From contig NZ_CP015849.1 of the NCBI RefSeq assembly GCF_001654495.1, forward strand, positions 4,315,501 through 4,379,500: a stretch of 64,000 nt of DNA. Reading direction: 5' to 3'. The position numbers and the translations under genes were made by a program. This stretch comes from Streptomyces sp. SAT1. Its GTDB lineage: Bacteria; Actinomycetota; Actinomycetes; Streptomycetales; Streptomycetaceae. This document shows positions 7,581-15,495 of this stretch, piece by piece (the stretch's first letter is position 1; each line of letters opens with the position of its first letter). Under the pieces are notes generated by a model. That model did not search any database. It was not told the origin of the DNA and worked only from the letters and a program-made list of their open reading frames with translations.

Positions 7581-7828
7581 GCACCCCGGAACTCCACTGG
7601 TTCAAGAGCAGCCACAGCGACAGCAGCAACGGCAACGACTGCGTCGAAGTGGCCCTCCACTGGTTCAAGAGCAGCTACAGCAGCAGCAGCAACGGCAACG
7701 ACTGCGTCGAGGTGGCCCACGCCCCCACCACCATCCACGTCCGCGACTCCAAGAACGCCAGCGGCCCCCGGCTCGCGCTGGCGCCGGGTGTCTGGGCGGA
7801 TTTTGTGTCGTACGCGGCGGAGAGCTGA
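7577..7828 (+). CDS. DUF397 protein with an internal tandem duplication (module 1)
   Basis: An 83-aa small protein of the DUF397 family that accompanies XRE/WhiJ-type regulators. The family motif WFKSS(Y/H)S...GNDCVEVA occurs twice in a row (residues 6-26 and 27-47), encoded by adjacent 63-bp units at 7592-7654 and 7655-7717, before a single normal C-terminal half (IHVRDSKNASGPRLALAPG). Normal members, such as the 68-aa copy at 61409-61615, have one motif. The start overlaps the stop of the frameshifted XRE gene by four bases. DUF397 proteins are thought to act with the XRE protein, but their biochemistry is not settled. Confidence 0.85.
   Translation: MSTPELHWFKSSHSDSSNGNDCVEVALHWFKSSYSSSSNGNDCVEVAHAPTTIHVRDSKNASGPRLALAPGVWADFVSYAAES
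7592..7717 (+). repeat. 63-bp in-frame tandem duplication inside the DUF397 gene
   Basis: Copies at 7592-7654 and 7655-7717 differ at only a few positions. They preserve the reading frame and double the conserved CVEVA-containing segment. Confidence 0.92.
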
Positions 7829-8350
7829 TCTCTCGACCACCCCGCCTCACCGGGCGACGGCGGCGTCGTGTCTGTGGACCAGACAGTCCATGCTCCGGGA
7901 CCCGCTCTCGCCCCTGCCGCCCCGCCCGCCGGTTTGACCTGCGTCACCTTCGGGGTAATCTCTTCGGCTCGATTGGCCAGGCCGCCGTCCCGTATGGCAG
8001 ACTGTCGGAGTTGCTCGGCCGAGTGTTGATGCTGCGCGCCTCCCGCCGGGAGGACCGGAAGCGAGTCCCACAGTACTCGTCGCCCTAACTGCCTCACGGC
8101 AGCGCTGGGGCGGACGTACGGGAATCTTCCGGGAAGCGTGGGCGCGGCACCGGCCAGGCGCCCGGTGGGTCTTCGATCCCCGGCCTGCGGCTTCGGTAGG
8201 GCCGCGCAATCCCGCAGGGATGTCCTCACAAGGGACATCCATGTCGGCGAGAGCGCGACACACCCGACCGCGTGGGTCGGCGAAGACCAAGGGGAACCAG
8301 GAAGACACCGGGTTCCAGAGCGTAAGAAGAGACAGGACTACGAAGTAGCC
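7829..8350 (+). promoter_or_regulatory. S10 operon promoter and long untranslated leader
   Basis: The 522 bp before rpsJ hold no convincing gene. A good HrdB-type promoter has TTGACC at 7934-7939, a 16-bp spacer and TAATCT at 7956-7961. The transcript would carry a leader of about 380 nt. Within it, an 8-bp hairpin (8218-8225 with 8233-8240) and shorter inverted repeats (ccgacc/gggtcgg near 8265, ggaacc/gggttcc near 8300) could be control structures. In other bacteria the S10 leader is the target of L4 autoregulation. Whether that holds here cannot be seen from sequence. Confidence 0.65.
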
Positions 8351-8659
8351 ATGGCGGGACAGAAGATCCGCATCCGGCTCAAGGCCTACGACCACGAGGT
8401 CATCGACTCTTCGGCGAAGAAGATCGTCGAGACGGTGACCCGCACTGGTGCGTCGGTCGCGGGCCCGGTGCCGCTGCCCACTGAGAAGAACGTGTACTGC
8501 GTCATCAAGTCGCCGCACAAGTACAAGGACTCGCGCGAGCACTTCGAGATGCGCACGCACAAGCGCCTGATCGACATTCTCGACCCGACCCCCAAGACCG
8601 TTGACTCTCTGATGCGACTCGACCTCCCGGCCGGTGTCGACATCGAGATCAAGCTCTGA
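8351..8659 (+). CDS. rpsJ: 30S ribosomal protein S10
   Basis: A 102-aa protein, the normal S10 length, opening MAGQKIRIRLKAYDHEVIDS. S10 sits in the head of the small subunit, and as NusE it also takes part in transcription antitermination with NusB. It is the first gene of the S10 operon. I chose the ATG at 8351, although the same frame is open upstream from 8138, because the family start is conserved and the upstream sequence is leader. rplC follows after 17 nt. Confidence 0.97.
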   Translation: MAGQKIRIRLKAYDHEVIDSSAKKIVETVTRTGASVAGPVPLPTEKNVYCVIKSPHKYKDSREHFEMRTHKRLIDILDPTPKTVDSLMRLDLPAGVDIEIKL

Positions 8660-8676
8660 GGGCTGGTGATCTGAGA

Positions 8677-9321
8677 ATGGCTAAGCAGATCAAGGGCATC
8701 CTGGGCGAGAAGCTCGGCATGACGCAGGTGTGGGACGAGAACAACCGTGTTGTTCCGGTCACCGTCGTCAAGGCCGGCCCCAACGTCGTCACCCAGGTCC
8801 GTACGAACGATGTCGACGGCTACGAGTCGGTCCAGATCGCCTTCGGCGAGATCGACCCGCGCAAGGTGAACAAGCCCCTCAAGGGCCACTTCGCCAAGGC
8901 CGACGTCACCCCCCGCCGTCACCTCGTCGAGATCCGCACCGCGGACGCCTCCGAGTACACCCTCGGCCAGGAAGTCACCGCCGAGGTCTTCGAGGCGGGC
9001 ATCAAGGTCGACGTCACCGGCAAGAGCAAGGGCAAGGGCTTCGCCGGTGTCATGAAGCGTCACAACTTCAAGGGCCTCGGCGCCGGTCACGGCACCCAGC
9101 GCAAGCACCGCTCGCCCGGTTCCATCGGTGGCTGCGCCACCCCGGGCCGTGTGTTCAAGGGCCTCCGCATGGCGGGTCGTATGGGCAACGAGCGGGTCAC
9201 CACCCAGAACCTGACCGTCCACGCCGTTGACGCGGAGAAGGGTCTGCTGCTCATCAAGGGCGCGGTTCCCGGTCCGAACGGCGGCCTCGTCCTGGTCCGC
9301 ACCGCGGCCAAGGGGGCCTGA
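8677..9321 (+). CDS. rplC: 50S ribosomal protein L3
   Basis: A 214-aa protein close to the usual L3 length. It is recognised from the start MAKQIKGILGEKLGMTQVWD and the conserved loop GHGTQRKHRSPGSIGGCATPGRVFKG, here cut into shorter motifs: GHGTQRKHRSPGSIG and TPGRVFKG. L3 binds domain VI of 23S rRNA near the peptidyl-transferase centre and is an early assembly protein. rplD begins 8 nt after its stop. Confidence 0.97.
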   Translation: MAKQIKGILGEKLGMTQVWDENNRVVPVTVVKAGPNVVTQVRTNDVDGYESVQIAFGEIDPRKVNKPLKGHFAKADVTPRRHLVEIRTADASEYTLGQEVTAEVFEAGIKVDVTGKSKGKGFAGVMKRHNFKGLGAGHGTQRKHRSPGSIGGCATPGRVFKGLRMAGRMGNERVTTQNLTVHAVDAEKGLLLIKGAVPGPNGGLVLVRTAAKGA

Positions 9322-9329
9322 GGTAACCG

Positions 9330-9989
9330 ATGAGCACTGTTGAGATCCTTTCGCCGGCGGGCGAGAAGGCCGGTACCGTCGAGCTCCCCGCGGAGATCTT
9401 CGGCGTTGAGAAGGTCAGCATTCCGCTGATCCACCAGGTCGTCGTCGCACAGCTGGCCGCTGCCCGCCAGGGCACCCACAAGACCAAGACGCGTGGCGAA
9501 GTCCGCGGCGGTGGCAAGAAGCCGTACCGCCAGAAGGGCACCGGCCGTGCCCGTCAGGGCTCGACCCGCGCGCCGCAGTTCGCCGGTGGTGGCGTCGTGC
9601 ACGGTCCCGTGCCGCGCGACTACTCGCAGCGGACCCCGAAGAAGATGAAGGCCGCGGCCCTGCGCCACGCCCTCACCGACCGGGCCCGCCACAACCGCAT
9701 CCACGTCGTCTCCGGCGTGGTCGAGGGTGAGACCGCCTCCACCAAGGCCGCCCGGACGCTGTTCGGCAAGATCTCGGAGCGCAAGAACCTGCTCCTGGTC
9801 GTCGACCGCGCCGACGAGGCCGCGTGGCTGTCCGCCCGCAACCTGCCCCAGGTCCACATCCTGGAGCCGGGCCAGCTGAACACGTACGACGTTCTCGTCT
9901 CGGACGACGTGGTCTTCACCAAGGCCGCTTTCGAGTCCTTCGTCGCCGGCCCGAACAAGGCCAACGACACCGAAGGGAGCGAGGCCTGA
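9330..9989 (+). CDS. rplD: 50S ribosomal protein L4
   Basis: A 219-aa protein. The conserved extended loop KTRGEVRGGGKKPYRQKGTG and the following RQGSTRAPQFAGGG line the peptide exit tunnel in known ribosomes. In Gram-negative bacteria L4 also represses the S10 operon. Its TGA stop shares one base with the ATG of rplW, indicating translational coupling. Confidence 0.97.
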   Translation: MSTVEILSPAGEKAGTVELPAEIFGVEKVSIPLIHQVVVAQLAAARQGTHKTKTRGEVRGGGKKPYRQKGTGRARQGSTRAPQFAGGGVVHGPVPRDYSQRTPKKMKAAALRHALTDRARHNRIHVVSGVVEGETASTKAARTLFGKISERKNLLLVVDRADEAAWLSARNLPQVHILEPGQLNTYDVLVSDDVVFTKAAFESFVAGPNKANDTEGSEA

Positions 9990-10408
9990 TGGCTACGCGT
10001 CACCCCTCCATCGCCTCGAAGGCCGCCAAGGCCGCCAAGGCCGCGCGCGTCGCCAAGGCGCGCCGCCACGCCGCCGAGGGCAAGAACACCGTCGAGACCC
10101 CGCTGAGCAAGTCGTACACGGACCACCGTGACGTCCTGCTCAAGCCGGTCGTGTCGGAGAAGAGCTACGCGCTCCTCGACGAGAACAAGTACACGTTCAT
10201 CGTCGACCCGAACGCCAACAAGACCCAGATCAAGCAGGCCGTCCAGGCGGTCTTCGAGGTCAAGGTCACCGGCGTCAACACGATCAACCGCCAGGGCAAG
10301 CGCAAGCGCACCAAGACCGGCTTCGGTCAGCGTGCCGCCACCAAGCGCGCGATCGTGACCCTCGCCGACGGCGACCGTATCGACATCTTCGGCGGTCCGA
10401 CCGCCTGA
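9989..10408 (+). CDS. rplW: 50S ribosomal protein L23
   Basis: A 139-aa protein. The L23 core starts at about residue 40 (DVLLKPVVSEKSYALLDENK) and includes VKVTGVNTINRQGKRKR. The first 38 residues are an Ala/Lys/Arg-rich extension (KAAKAAKAARVAKARRHAAE) absent from E. coli L23 and typical of Streptomyces. L23 sits at the exit tunnel and is the docking site for trigger factor and SRP. The start is the ATG overlapping the rplD stop. Confidence 0.96.
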   Translation: MATRHPSIASKAAKAAKAARVAKARRHAAEGKNTVETPLSKSYTDHRDVLLKPVVSEKSYALLDENKYTFIVDPNANKTQIKQAVQAVFEVKVTGVNTINRQGKRKRTKTGFGQRAATKRAIVTLADGDRIDIFGGPTA

Positions 10409-10461
10409 CGGTGGTCTGGAGCGTCCAGATTTCGGAATCACTTTCCGAGGACTGAGAGACA

Positions 10462-11298
10462 ATGGGTATCCGCAAGTACAAGCCGACGACTCCTGGCCGT
10501 CGTGGCGCCAGCGTCGCCGACTTCGTCGAGGTCACGCGGTCCACGCCGGAGAAGTCGCTGGTCCGTCCCCTGCACAGCAAGGGCGGCCGTAACAATTCCG
10601 GTCGTGTGACCGTTCGCCACCAGGGTGGCGGACACAAGCGCGCCTACCGCGTGATCGACTTCCGTCGTCACGACAAGGACGGCGTGCCGGCGAAGGTCGC
10701 GCACATCGAGTACGACCCCAACCGCACCGCGCGCATCGCGCTGCTGCACTACGCGGACGGCGAGAAGCGCTACATCCTCGCCCCGCGCAACCTCCAGCAG
10801 GGCGACCGCGTCGAGAACGGTCCCGGGGCCGACATCAAGCCGGGCAACAACCTGGCTCTCCGCAACATCCCGGTCGGTACCACGATCCACGCGATCGAGC
10901 TCCGTCCCGGTGGCGGTGCCAAGTTCGCCCGCTCCGCCGGTGCCTCCGTGCAGCTGCTCGCGAAGGAGGGCACGATGGCCCACCTCCGCATGCCGTCCGG
11001 TGAGATCCGCCTGGTCGACCAGCGCTGCCGCGCCACGGTCGGCGAGGTCGGCAACGCCGAGCAGAGCAACATCAACTGGGGCAAGGCCGGCCGCAAGCGC
11101 TGGCTGGGCGTCCGCCCGACCGTTCGCGGTGTGGCGATGAACCCGGTTGACCACCCCCACGGTGGTGGTGAGGGCAAGACCTCGGGTGGCCGCCACCCGG
11201 TCAGCCCCTGGGGTCAGAAGGAAGGTCGTACTCGTTCTCCCAAGAAGGCGAGCAACAAGTACATCGTCCGCCGCCGCAAGACGAACAAGAAGCGCTAA
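10462..11298 (+). CDS. rplB: 50S ribosomal protein L2
   Basis: A 278-aa protein of normal length. It begins MGIRKYKPTTPGRRGASVAD and has the C-terminal NPVDHPHGGGEGK motif, whose histidine lies near the peptidyl-transferase centre. L2 is needed for subunit joining. It is preceded by a 53-nt gap after rplW with GAGGACTGAGAG before the ATG. Confidence 0.97.
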   Translation: MGIRKYKPTTPGRRGASVADFVEVTRSTPEKSLVRPLHSKGGRNNSGRVTVRHQGGGHKRAYRVIDFRRHDKDGVPAKVAHIEYDPNRTARIALLHYADGEKRYILAPRNLQQGDRVENGPGADIKPGNNLALRNIPVGTTIHAIELRPGGGAKFARSAGASVQLLAKEGTMAHLRMPSGEIRLVDQRCRATVGEVGNAEQSNINWGKAGRKRWLGVRPTVRGVAMNPVDHPHGGGEGKTSGGRHPVSPWGQKEGRTRSPKKASNKYIVRRRKTNKKR

Positions 11299-11310
11299 GG
11301 ACGGGTTGAG

Positions 11311-11592
11311 ATGCCTCGTAGCTTGAAGAAGGGGCCTTTCGTCGACGACCACCTGATCAAGAAGGTGGACGTACAGAACGAAGCAGGCACCAAGAACGTC
11401 ATCAAGACCTGGTCCCGTCGCTCGATGATCGTCCCGGCGATGCTCGGCCACACGATCGCGGTGCACAACGGCAAGACCCACATCCCGGTGTTTGTCACCG
11501 AGTCCATGGTCGGCCACAAGCTCGGCGAGTTCTCGCCGACGCGCACCTTCCGGGGTCACGTGAAGGACGACCGGAAGTCGAAGCGCCGCTAG
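11311..11592 (+). CDS. rpsS: 30S ribosomal protein S19
   Basis: A 93-aa protein beginning MPRSLKKGPFVDDHLIKKVD, with IVPAMLGHTIAVHNGKTHIP and the KLGEFSPTRTFRGH motif. It binds 16S rRNA in the head with S13, near the A and P sites. It lies 12 nt after rplB. Confidence 0.97.
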   Translation: MPRSLKKGPFVDDHLIKKVDVQNEAGTKNVIKTWSRRSMIVPAMLGHTIAVHNGKTHIPVFVTESMVGHKLGEFSPTRTFRGHVKDDRKSKRR

Positions 11593-11636
11593 TCAGCGGG
11601 GTGTGAAAGATCATGACAAACACTGAAGGGACAACC

Positions 11637-11984
11637 ATGGAAGCCAGGGCCCAGGCGCGGTACATCCGCGTCACGCCCATGAAGGCCCGCCGTGTGGTGG
11701 ACCTCATTCGTGGCATGGATGCCACGGAGGCTCAGGCGGTCCTGCGTTTCGCCCCGCAGGCCGCGAGCGTGCCGGTCGGCAAGGTGCTGGACAGCGCCAT
11801 CGCCAACGCCGCGCACAACTACGACCACACCGACGCCGACAGCCTCTTCATTTCCGAGGCCTACGTCGACGAGGGCCCGACCCTGAAGCGGTTCAGGCCG
11901 CGCGCCCAGGGCCGTGCCTACCGGATCCGCAAGCGGACCAGCCACATCACCGTGGTCGTCAGCAGCAAGGAAGGAACCCGGTAA
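11637..11984 (+). CDS. rplV: 50S ribosomal protein L22
   Basis: A 115-aa protein. Recognised by YIRVTPMKARRVVDLIRGMD and the tunnel-lining hairpin ending RFRPRAQGRAYRIRKRTSHI. Changes in this hairpin give macrolide resistance in other bacteria. The frame opens at 11613 with an additional ATG, but the ATG at 11637 (MEARAQARY) matches the family start and has GAAGGG upstream. It overlaps rpsC by one base. Confidence 0.95.
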   Translation: MEARAQARYIRVTPMKARRVVDLIRGMDATEAQAVLRFAPQAASVPVGKVLDSAIANAAHNYDHTDADSLFISEAYVDEGPTLKRFRPRAQGRAYRIRKRTSHITVVVSSKEGTR

Positions 11985-12814
11985 TGGGCCAGAAGGTAAA
12001 CCCGCACGGGTTCCGGCTCGGTGTCACGACCGACTTCAAGTCGCGTTGGTACGCCGACAAGCTGTACAAGGACTACGTCAAGGAAGACGTCGCCATCCGT
12101 CGGATGATGACGTCCGGCATGGAGCGCGCCGGCATCTCCAAGGTCGAGATCGAGCGCACCCGTGACCGTGTGCGGGTGGACATCCACACCGCGCGTCCGG
12201 GCATCGTCATCGGCCGCCGCGGCGCCGAGGCCGACCGCATCCGCGGTGACCTCGAGAAGCTCACCGGCAAGCAGGTCCAGCTGAACATCCTCGAGGTCAA
12301 GAACCCCGAGACCGACGCTCAGCTGGTTGCCCAGGCCGTCGCCGAGCAGCTCTCCTCCCGCGTCTCCTTCCGCCGTGCCATGCGCAAGAGCATGCAGTCG
12401 GCGATGAAGGCCGGCGCCAAGGGCATCAAGATCCAGTGCGGCGGCCGCCTCGGTGGCGCCGAGATGTCCCGCTCGGAGTTCTACCGCGAGGGCCGTGTGC
12501 CCCTGCACACGCTCCGCGCGAACGTGGACTACGGCTTCTTCGAGGCCAAGACGACCTTCGGCCGCATCGGCGTGAAGGTCTGGATCTACAAGGGCGACGT
12601 CAAGAACATCGCCGAGGTCCGCGCCGAGAACGCTGCGGCCCGTGCGGGTAACCGCCCGGCCCGCGGCGGTGCCGACCGCCCGGCCCGTGGTGGCCGCGGT
12701 GGCGAGCGGCGCGGTCGCAAGCCGCAGCAGCAGCAGGCTCCGGCCGCCGAGGCCCCCAAGGCCGAGGCTCCGGCCGCTGCGGCTCCGGCTGAGAGCACCG
12801 GAACGGAGGCCTGA
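11984..12814 (+). CDS. rpsC: 30S ribosomal protein S3
   Basis: A 276-aa protein, about 40 residues longer than E. coli S3. The KH domain has the loop IGRRGAE (G77-G80), and the C-terminal domain includes KIQCGGRLGGAEMSRSEFYR. S3 forms part of the mRNA entry channel. The last 60 residues are a low-complexity Arg/Gly then Gln/Ala/Pro/Glu-rich tail (NRPARGGADRPARGGRGGER, KPQQQQAPAAEAPKAEAPA), typical of Streptomyces. Start and rplV stop share a base. Confidence 0.97.
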   Translation: MGQKVNPHGFRLGVTTDFKSRWYADKLYKDYVKEDVAIRRMMTSGMERAGISKVEIERTRDRVRVDIHTARPGIVIGRRGAEADRIRGDLEKLTGKQVQLNILEVKNPETDAQLVAQAVAEQLSSRVSFRRAMRKSMQSAMKAGAKGIKIQCGGRLGGAEMSRSEFYREGRVPLHTLRANVDYGFFEAKTTFGRIGVKVWIYKGDVKNIAEVRAENAAARAGNRPARGGADRPARGGRGGERRGRKPQQQQAPAAEAPKAEAPAAAAPAESTGTEA

Positions 12815-12819
12815 CCACC

Positions 12820-13239
12820 ATGCTGATCCCCCGTAGGGTCAAGCACCGCAAGCAGCACCACCCCAAGCGCGACGGCATGGCCAAGGGTGGCACGCAGGTT
12901 GCGTTCGGCGAGTACGGCATCCAGGCGCTGACCCCGGCCTACGTCACGAACCGCCAGATCGAGGCGGCCCGTATCGCGATGACCCGCCACATCAAGCGTG
13001 GCGGCAAGGTCTGGATCAACATCTACCCGGACCGTCCCCTCACCAAGAAGCCGGCCGAGACCCGCATGGGTTCCGGTAAGGGTTCGCCGGAGTGGTGGAT
13101 CGCGAACGTGAAGCCCGGACGCGTCATGTTCGAGCTGTCGTACCCCAACGAGAAGATCGCCCGTGAGGCGCTGACTCGTGCGGCCCACAAGCTGCCGATG
13201 AAGTGCCGGATCGTCAAGCGCGAGGCAGGTGAAGCGTGA
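12820..13239 (+). CDS. rplP: 50S ribosomal protein L16
   Basis: A 139-aa protein opening MLIPRRVKHRKQHHPKRDG, with the conserved YPDRPLTKKPAETRMGSGKG and PEWWIANVKPGRVMFE. L16 contacts A-site tRNA and helps organise the peptidyl-transferase centre. It lies 5 nt after rpsC, and its stop overlaps the rpmC start. Confidence 0.97.
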   Translation: MLIPRRVKHRKQHHPKRDGMAKGGTQVAFGEYGIQALTPAYVTNRQIEAARIAMTRHIKRGGKVWINIYPDRPLTKKPAETRMGSGKGSPEWWIANVKPGRVMFELSYPNEKIAREALTRAAHKLPMKCRIVKREAGEA

Positions 13240-13463
13240 TGTCGGCCGGTACCAAGGCGTCCGAGCTGCGCGAGCTGGGCAACGAGGAGCTTCTGGGTAA
13301 GCTCCGCGAGGCCAAGGAAGAGCTGTTCAACCTCCGTTTCCAGGCGGCGACGGGCCAGCTCGAGAACCACGGCCGTCTGAAGGCGGTCCGTAAGGACATC
13401 GCGCGGATCTACACCCTGATGCGCGAGCGTGAGCTGGGCATCGAAACGGTGGAGAACGCATGA
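13239..13463 (+). CDS. rpmC: 50S ribosomal protein L29
   Basis: A 74-aa two-helix protein (ELRELGNEELLGKLREAKEE, LFNLRFQAATGQLENHGRLK) that sits by L23 at the exit tunnel. An in-frame GTG lies one codon upstream at 13236. I chose the ATG at 13239, which overlaps the rplP stop, matching the family N-terminus MSAGTKASELREL. Confidence 0.95.
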   Translation: MSAGTKASELRELGNEELLGKLREAKEELFNLRFQAATGQLENHGRLKAVRKDIARIYTLMRERELGIETVENA

Positions 13464-13744
13464 GCGAGAAGAACGTGACTGAGAACGCAGAGGCGCGCGG
13501 CTTCCGCAAGACCCGTGAGGGTCTCGTCGTCAGCGACAAGATGGACAAGACCGTCGTCGTCGCCGTCGAGGACCGCGTCAAGCACGCGCTGTACGGCAAG
13601 GTCATCCGCCGTACGAACAAGCTCAAGGCGCACGACGAGCAGAACGCCGCGGGCGTCGGCGACCGCGTCCTCCTCATGGAGACCCGGCCGCTGTCCGCGA
13701 CGAAGCGCTGGCGCGTCGTCGAGATCCTCGAGAAGGCCAAGTAA
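13460..13744 (+). CDS. rpsQ: 30S ribosomal protein S17
   Basis: A 94-aa protein with an N-terminal extension of about ten residues. The OB-fold core reads GLVVSDKMDKTVVVAVEDRV and the C-terminal part includes GDRVLLMETRPLSATKRWRV. It is an early 16S rRNA-binding assembly protein. It overlaps rpmC by ATGA and is the last gene of the S10 block before two hairpins. Confidence 0.96.
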   Translation: MSEKNVTENAEARGFRKTREGLVVSDKMDKTVVVAVEDRVKHALYGKVIRRTNKLKAHDEQNAAGVGDRVLLMETRPLSATKRWRVVEILEKAK

Positions 13745-13746
13745 TT

Positions 13747-13812
13747 CCTGCGGGGACCATCCGCAGGACAGTTCCGCCAGGCTCCGGGGGCCGCTCGCTG
13801 AGCGGCCCCCGG
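13747..13812 (+). terminator. Two hairpins between rpsQ and rplN
   Basis: The first is a 7-bp stem (cctgcgg 13747-13753 with ccgcagg 13761-13767). The second is a perfect 12-bp GC-only stem apart from its closing base pair (ccgggggccgct 13784-13795, loop cgctg, agcggcccccgg 13801-13812). There is no U-tract. They could end or attenuate the S10 operon, or mark an RNA processing site before the spc operon. Confidence 0.7.
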
Positions 13813-13840
13813 GGAACCGGCAGACAAACAGGAGATAGAC

Positions 13841-14209
13841 GTGATCCAGCAGGAGTCGCGGCTGCGTGTCGCCGACAACACTGGTGCGAAGGAAATCCTT
13901 TGCATCCGTGTGCTCGGTGGCTCCGGTCGCCGCTACGCGGGCATCGGTGACGTCATCGTCGCCACCGTCAAGGACGCGATCCCCGGTGGCAACGTGAAGA
14001 AGGGTGACGTCGTCAAGGCGGTCATCGTTCGCACCGTCAAGGAGCGCCGCCGTCCGGACGGCTCGTACATCCGCTTCGACGAGAACGCCGCCGTCATTCT
14101 GAAGAACGACGGCGACCCTCGCGGCACCCGTATCTTCGGCCCGGTCGGCCGTGAGCTGCGCGAGAAGAAGTTCATGAAGATCATCTCCCTCGCGCCGGAG
14201 GTGCTGTGA
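13841..14209 (+). CDS. rplN: 50S ribosomal protein L14
   Basis: A 122-aa protein starting with GTG (MIQQESRLRVADNTGAKEIL) after AGGAGATAG. It contains the L14 signature region GDVIVATVKDAIPGGNVKKG. L14 forms an intersubunit bridge. It is the first gene of the spc operon and follows two strong hairpins. Confidence 0.97.
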   Translation: MIQQESRLRVADNTGAKEILCIRVLGGSGRRYAGIGDVIVATVKDAIPGGNVKKGDVVKAVIVRTVKERRRPDGSYIRFDENAAVILKNDGDPRGTRIFGPVGRELREKKFMKIISLAPEVL

Positions 14210-14211
14210 GC

Positions 14212-14535
14212 ATGAAGATCAAGAAGGGCGACCTGGTCCAGGTCATCACCGGTAAGGACAAGGGCAAGCAGGGCAAGGTCATCGCGGCCTTCCCCCGCGA
14301 GGACCGCGTCCTGGTCGAGGGTGTCAACCGGGTCAAGAAGCACACCAAGGCCGGCCCCACCGCCGGCGGTTCCCAGGCCGGCGGCATCGTGACCACCGAG
14401 GCCCCGATCCACGTCTCCAACGTCCAGCTGGTCGTGGAGAAGGACGGCAGCAAGGTCGTCACGCGCGTCGGTTACCGCTTCGACGACGAGGGCAACAAGA
14501 TCCGCGTTGCCAAGCGGACGGGTGAGGACATCTGA
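14212..14535 (+). CDS. rplX: 50S ribosomal protein L24
   Basis: A 107-aa protein with a KOW motif (KKGDLVQVITGKDKGKQGKV). It is an early assembly initiator on 23S rRNA. An in-frame GTG at 14206 exists, but GGAGG at 14197-14201 is only four bases from it and ten from the ATG at 14212, so I chose the ATG. Its stop overlaps rplE. Confidence 0.95.
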   Translation: MKIKKGDLVQVITGKDKGKQGKVIAAFPREDRVLVEGVNRVKKHTKAGPTAGGSQAGGIVTTEAPIHVSNVQLVVEKDGSKVVTRVGYRFDDEGNKIRVAKRTGEDI

Positions 14536-15092
14536 TGGCTACCACCACTGCCCCGCGTCTGAAGCAGAAGTACCGCGGCGAGATCGCCCCCAAGCTGCGT
14601 GACGAGTTCAAGTACGAGAACGTCATGCAGATCCCGGGCCTCGTCAAGATCGTGGTCAACATGGGTGTGGGCGACGCCGCCCGCGACTCCAAGCTGATCG
14701 AGGGCGCCATCCGCGACCTCACCACGATCACCGGCCAGAAGCCCGCGGTCACCAAGGCCCGCAAGTCCATCGCGCAGTTCAAGCTGCGTGAGGGCCAGCC
14801 GATCGGTGCCCACGTCACGCTCCGTGGCGACCGCATGTGGGAGTTCCTGGACCGCACCCTGTCGCTCGCGCTGCCGCGTATCCGCGACTTCCGCGGCCTG
14901 TCCCCCAAGCAGTTCGACGGCCGTGGCAACTACACCTTCGGTCTCACGGAGCAGGTCATGTTCCACGAGATCGACCAGGACAAGATCGACCGTGTCCGGG
15001 GTATGGACATCACCGTGGTCACCACGGCGACCAACGACGAAGAGGGCCGCGCCCTTCTCCGTCACCTCGGCTTCCCGTTCAAGGAGGCGTGA
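14535..15092 (+). CDS. rplE: 50S ribosomal protein L5
   Basis: A 185-aa protein with the L5 motif LVKIVVNMGVGDAARDSK and RIRDFRGLSPKQFDGRGNYT. It binds 5S rRNA in the central protuberance. The start shares a base with the rplX stop. The rpsN start follows 5 nt after its stop. Confidence 0.97.
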   Translation: MATTTAPRLKQKYRGEIAPKLRDEFKYENVMQIPGLVKIVVNMGVGDAARDSKLIEGAIRDLTTITGQKPAVTKARKSIAQFKLREGQPIGAHVTLRGDRMWEFLDRTLSLALPRIRDFRGLSPKQFDGRGNYTFGLTEQVMFHEIDQDKIDRVRGMDITVVTTATNDEEGRALLRHLGFPFKEA

Positions 15093-15097
15093 GCGAG

Positions 15098-15283
15098 ATG
15101 GCGAAGAAGGCTCTCATCGCGAAGGCTGCTCGCAAGCCCAAGTTCGGGGTGCGTGGCTACACCCGCTGCCAGCGCTGCGGCCGCCCGCACTCCGTGTACC
15201 GCAAGTTCGGCCTGTGCCGCGTGTGCCTTCGTGAGATGGCTCACCGTGGCGAGCTGCCGGGCGTGACCAAGAGCTCCTGGTAA
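15098..15283 (+). CDS. rpsN: 30S ribosomal protein S14, zinc-binding type Z
   Basis: A 61-aa protein of the short S14 class. Four cysteines (C24, C27, C40, C43 in CQRCGRPHSVYRKFGLCRVC) form the zinc site. Streptomyces usually also keep a zinc-free S14 paralogue elsewhere under zinc control. This copy is the zinc-dependent one in the spc operon. The start ATG at 15098 follows AAGGAGG in the rplE end. Confidence 0.96.
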   Translation: MAKKALIAKAARKPKFGVRGYTRCQRCGRPHSVYRKFGLCRVCLREMAHRGELPGVTKSSW

Positions 15284-15495
15284 CAGCCCACTTGGGTTAA
15301 CCAGGACTCTCGGTAAGCAACCGGGGTCGGCAGGCGACCCACCCCCCATGCCTTAGGCTTGTGGGGTTGGGCGCCCGCCGCGCCCTAAACGACTTACTAC
15401 GCCGTAGGTCCACCGCGCCGCACCCGTCCCGTCTCGGATCGGGGAGAGGGATGGCGCACCAGGAAACCCCGGCGAGAGAGGCCGAAGGCCAATTC

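Noticed and set aside
6724..8088. 454-codon run-on reading of the module 1 XRE gene
   Set aside because: Homology is lost after about 7425, and the frame runs across the DUF397 gene out of frame. The shifted frame explains the locus.
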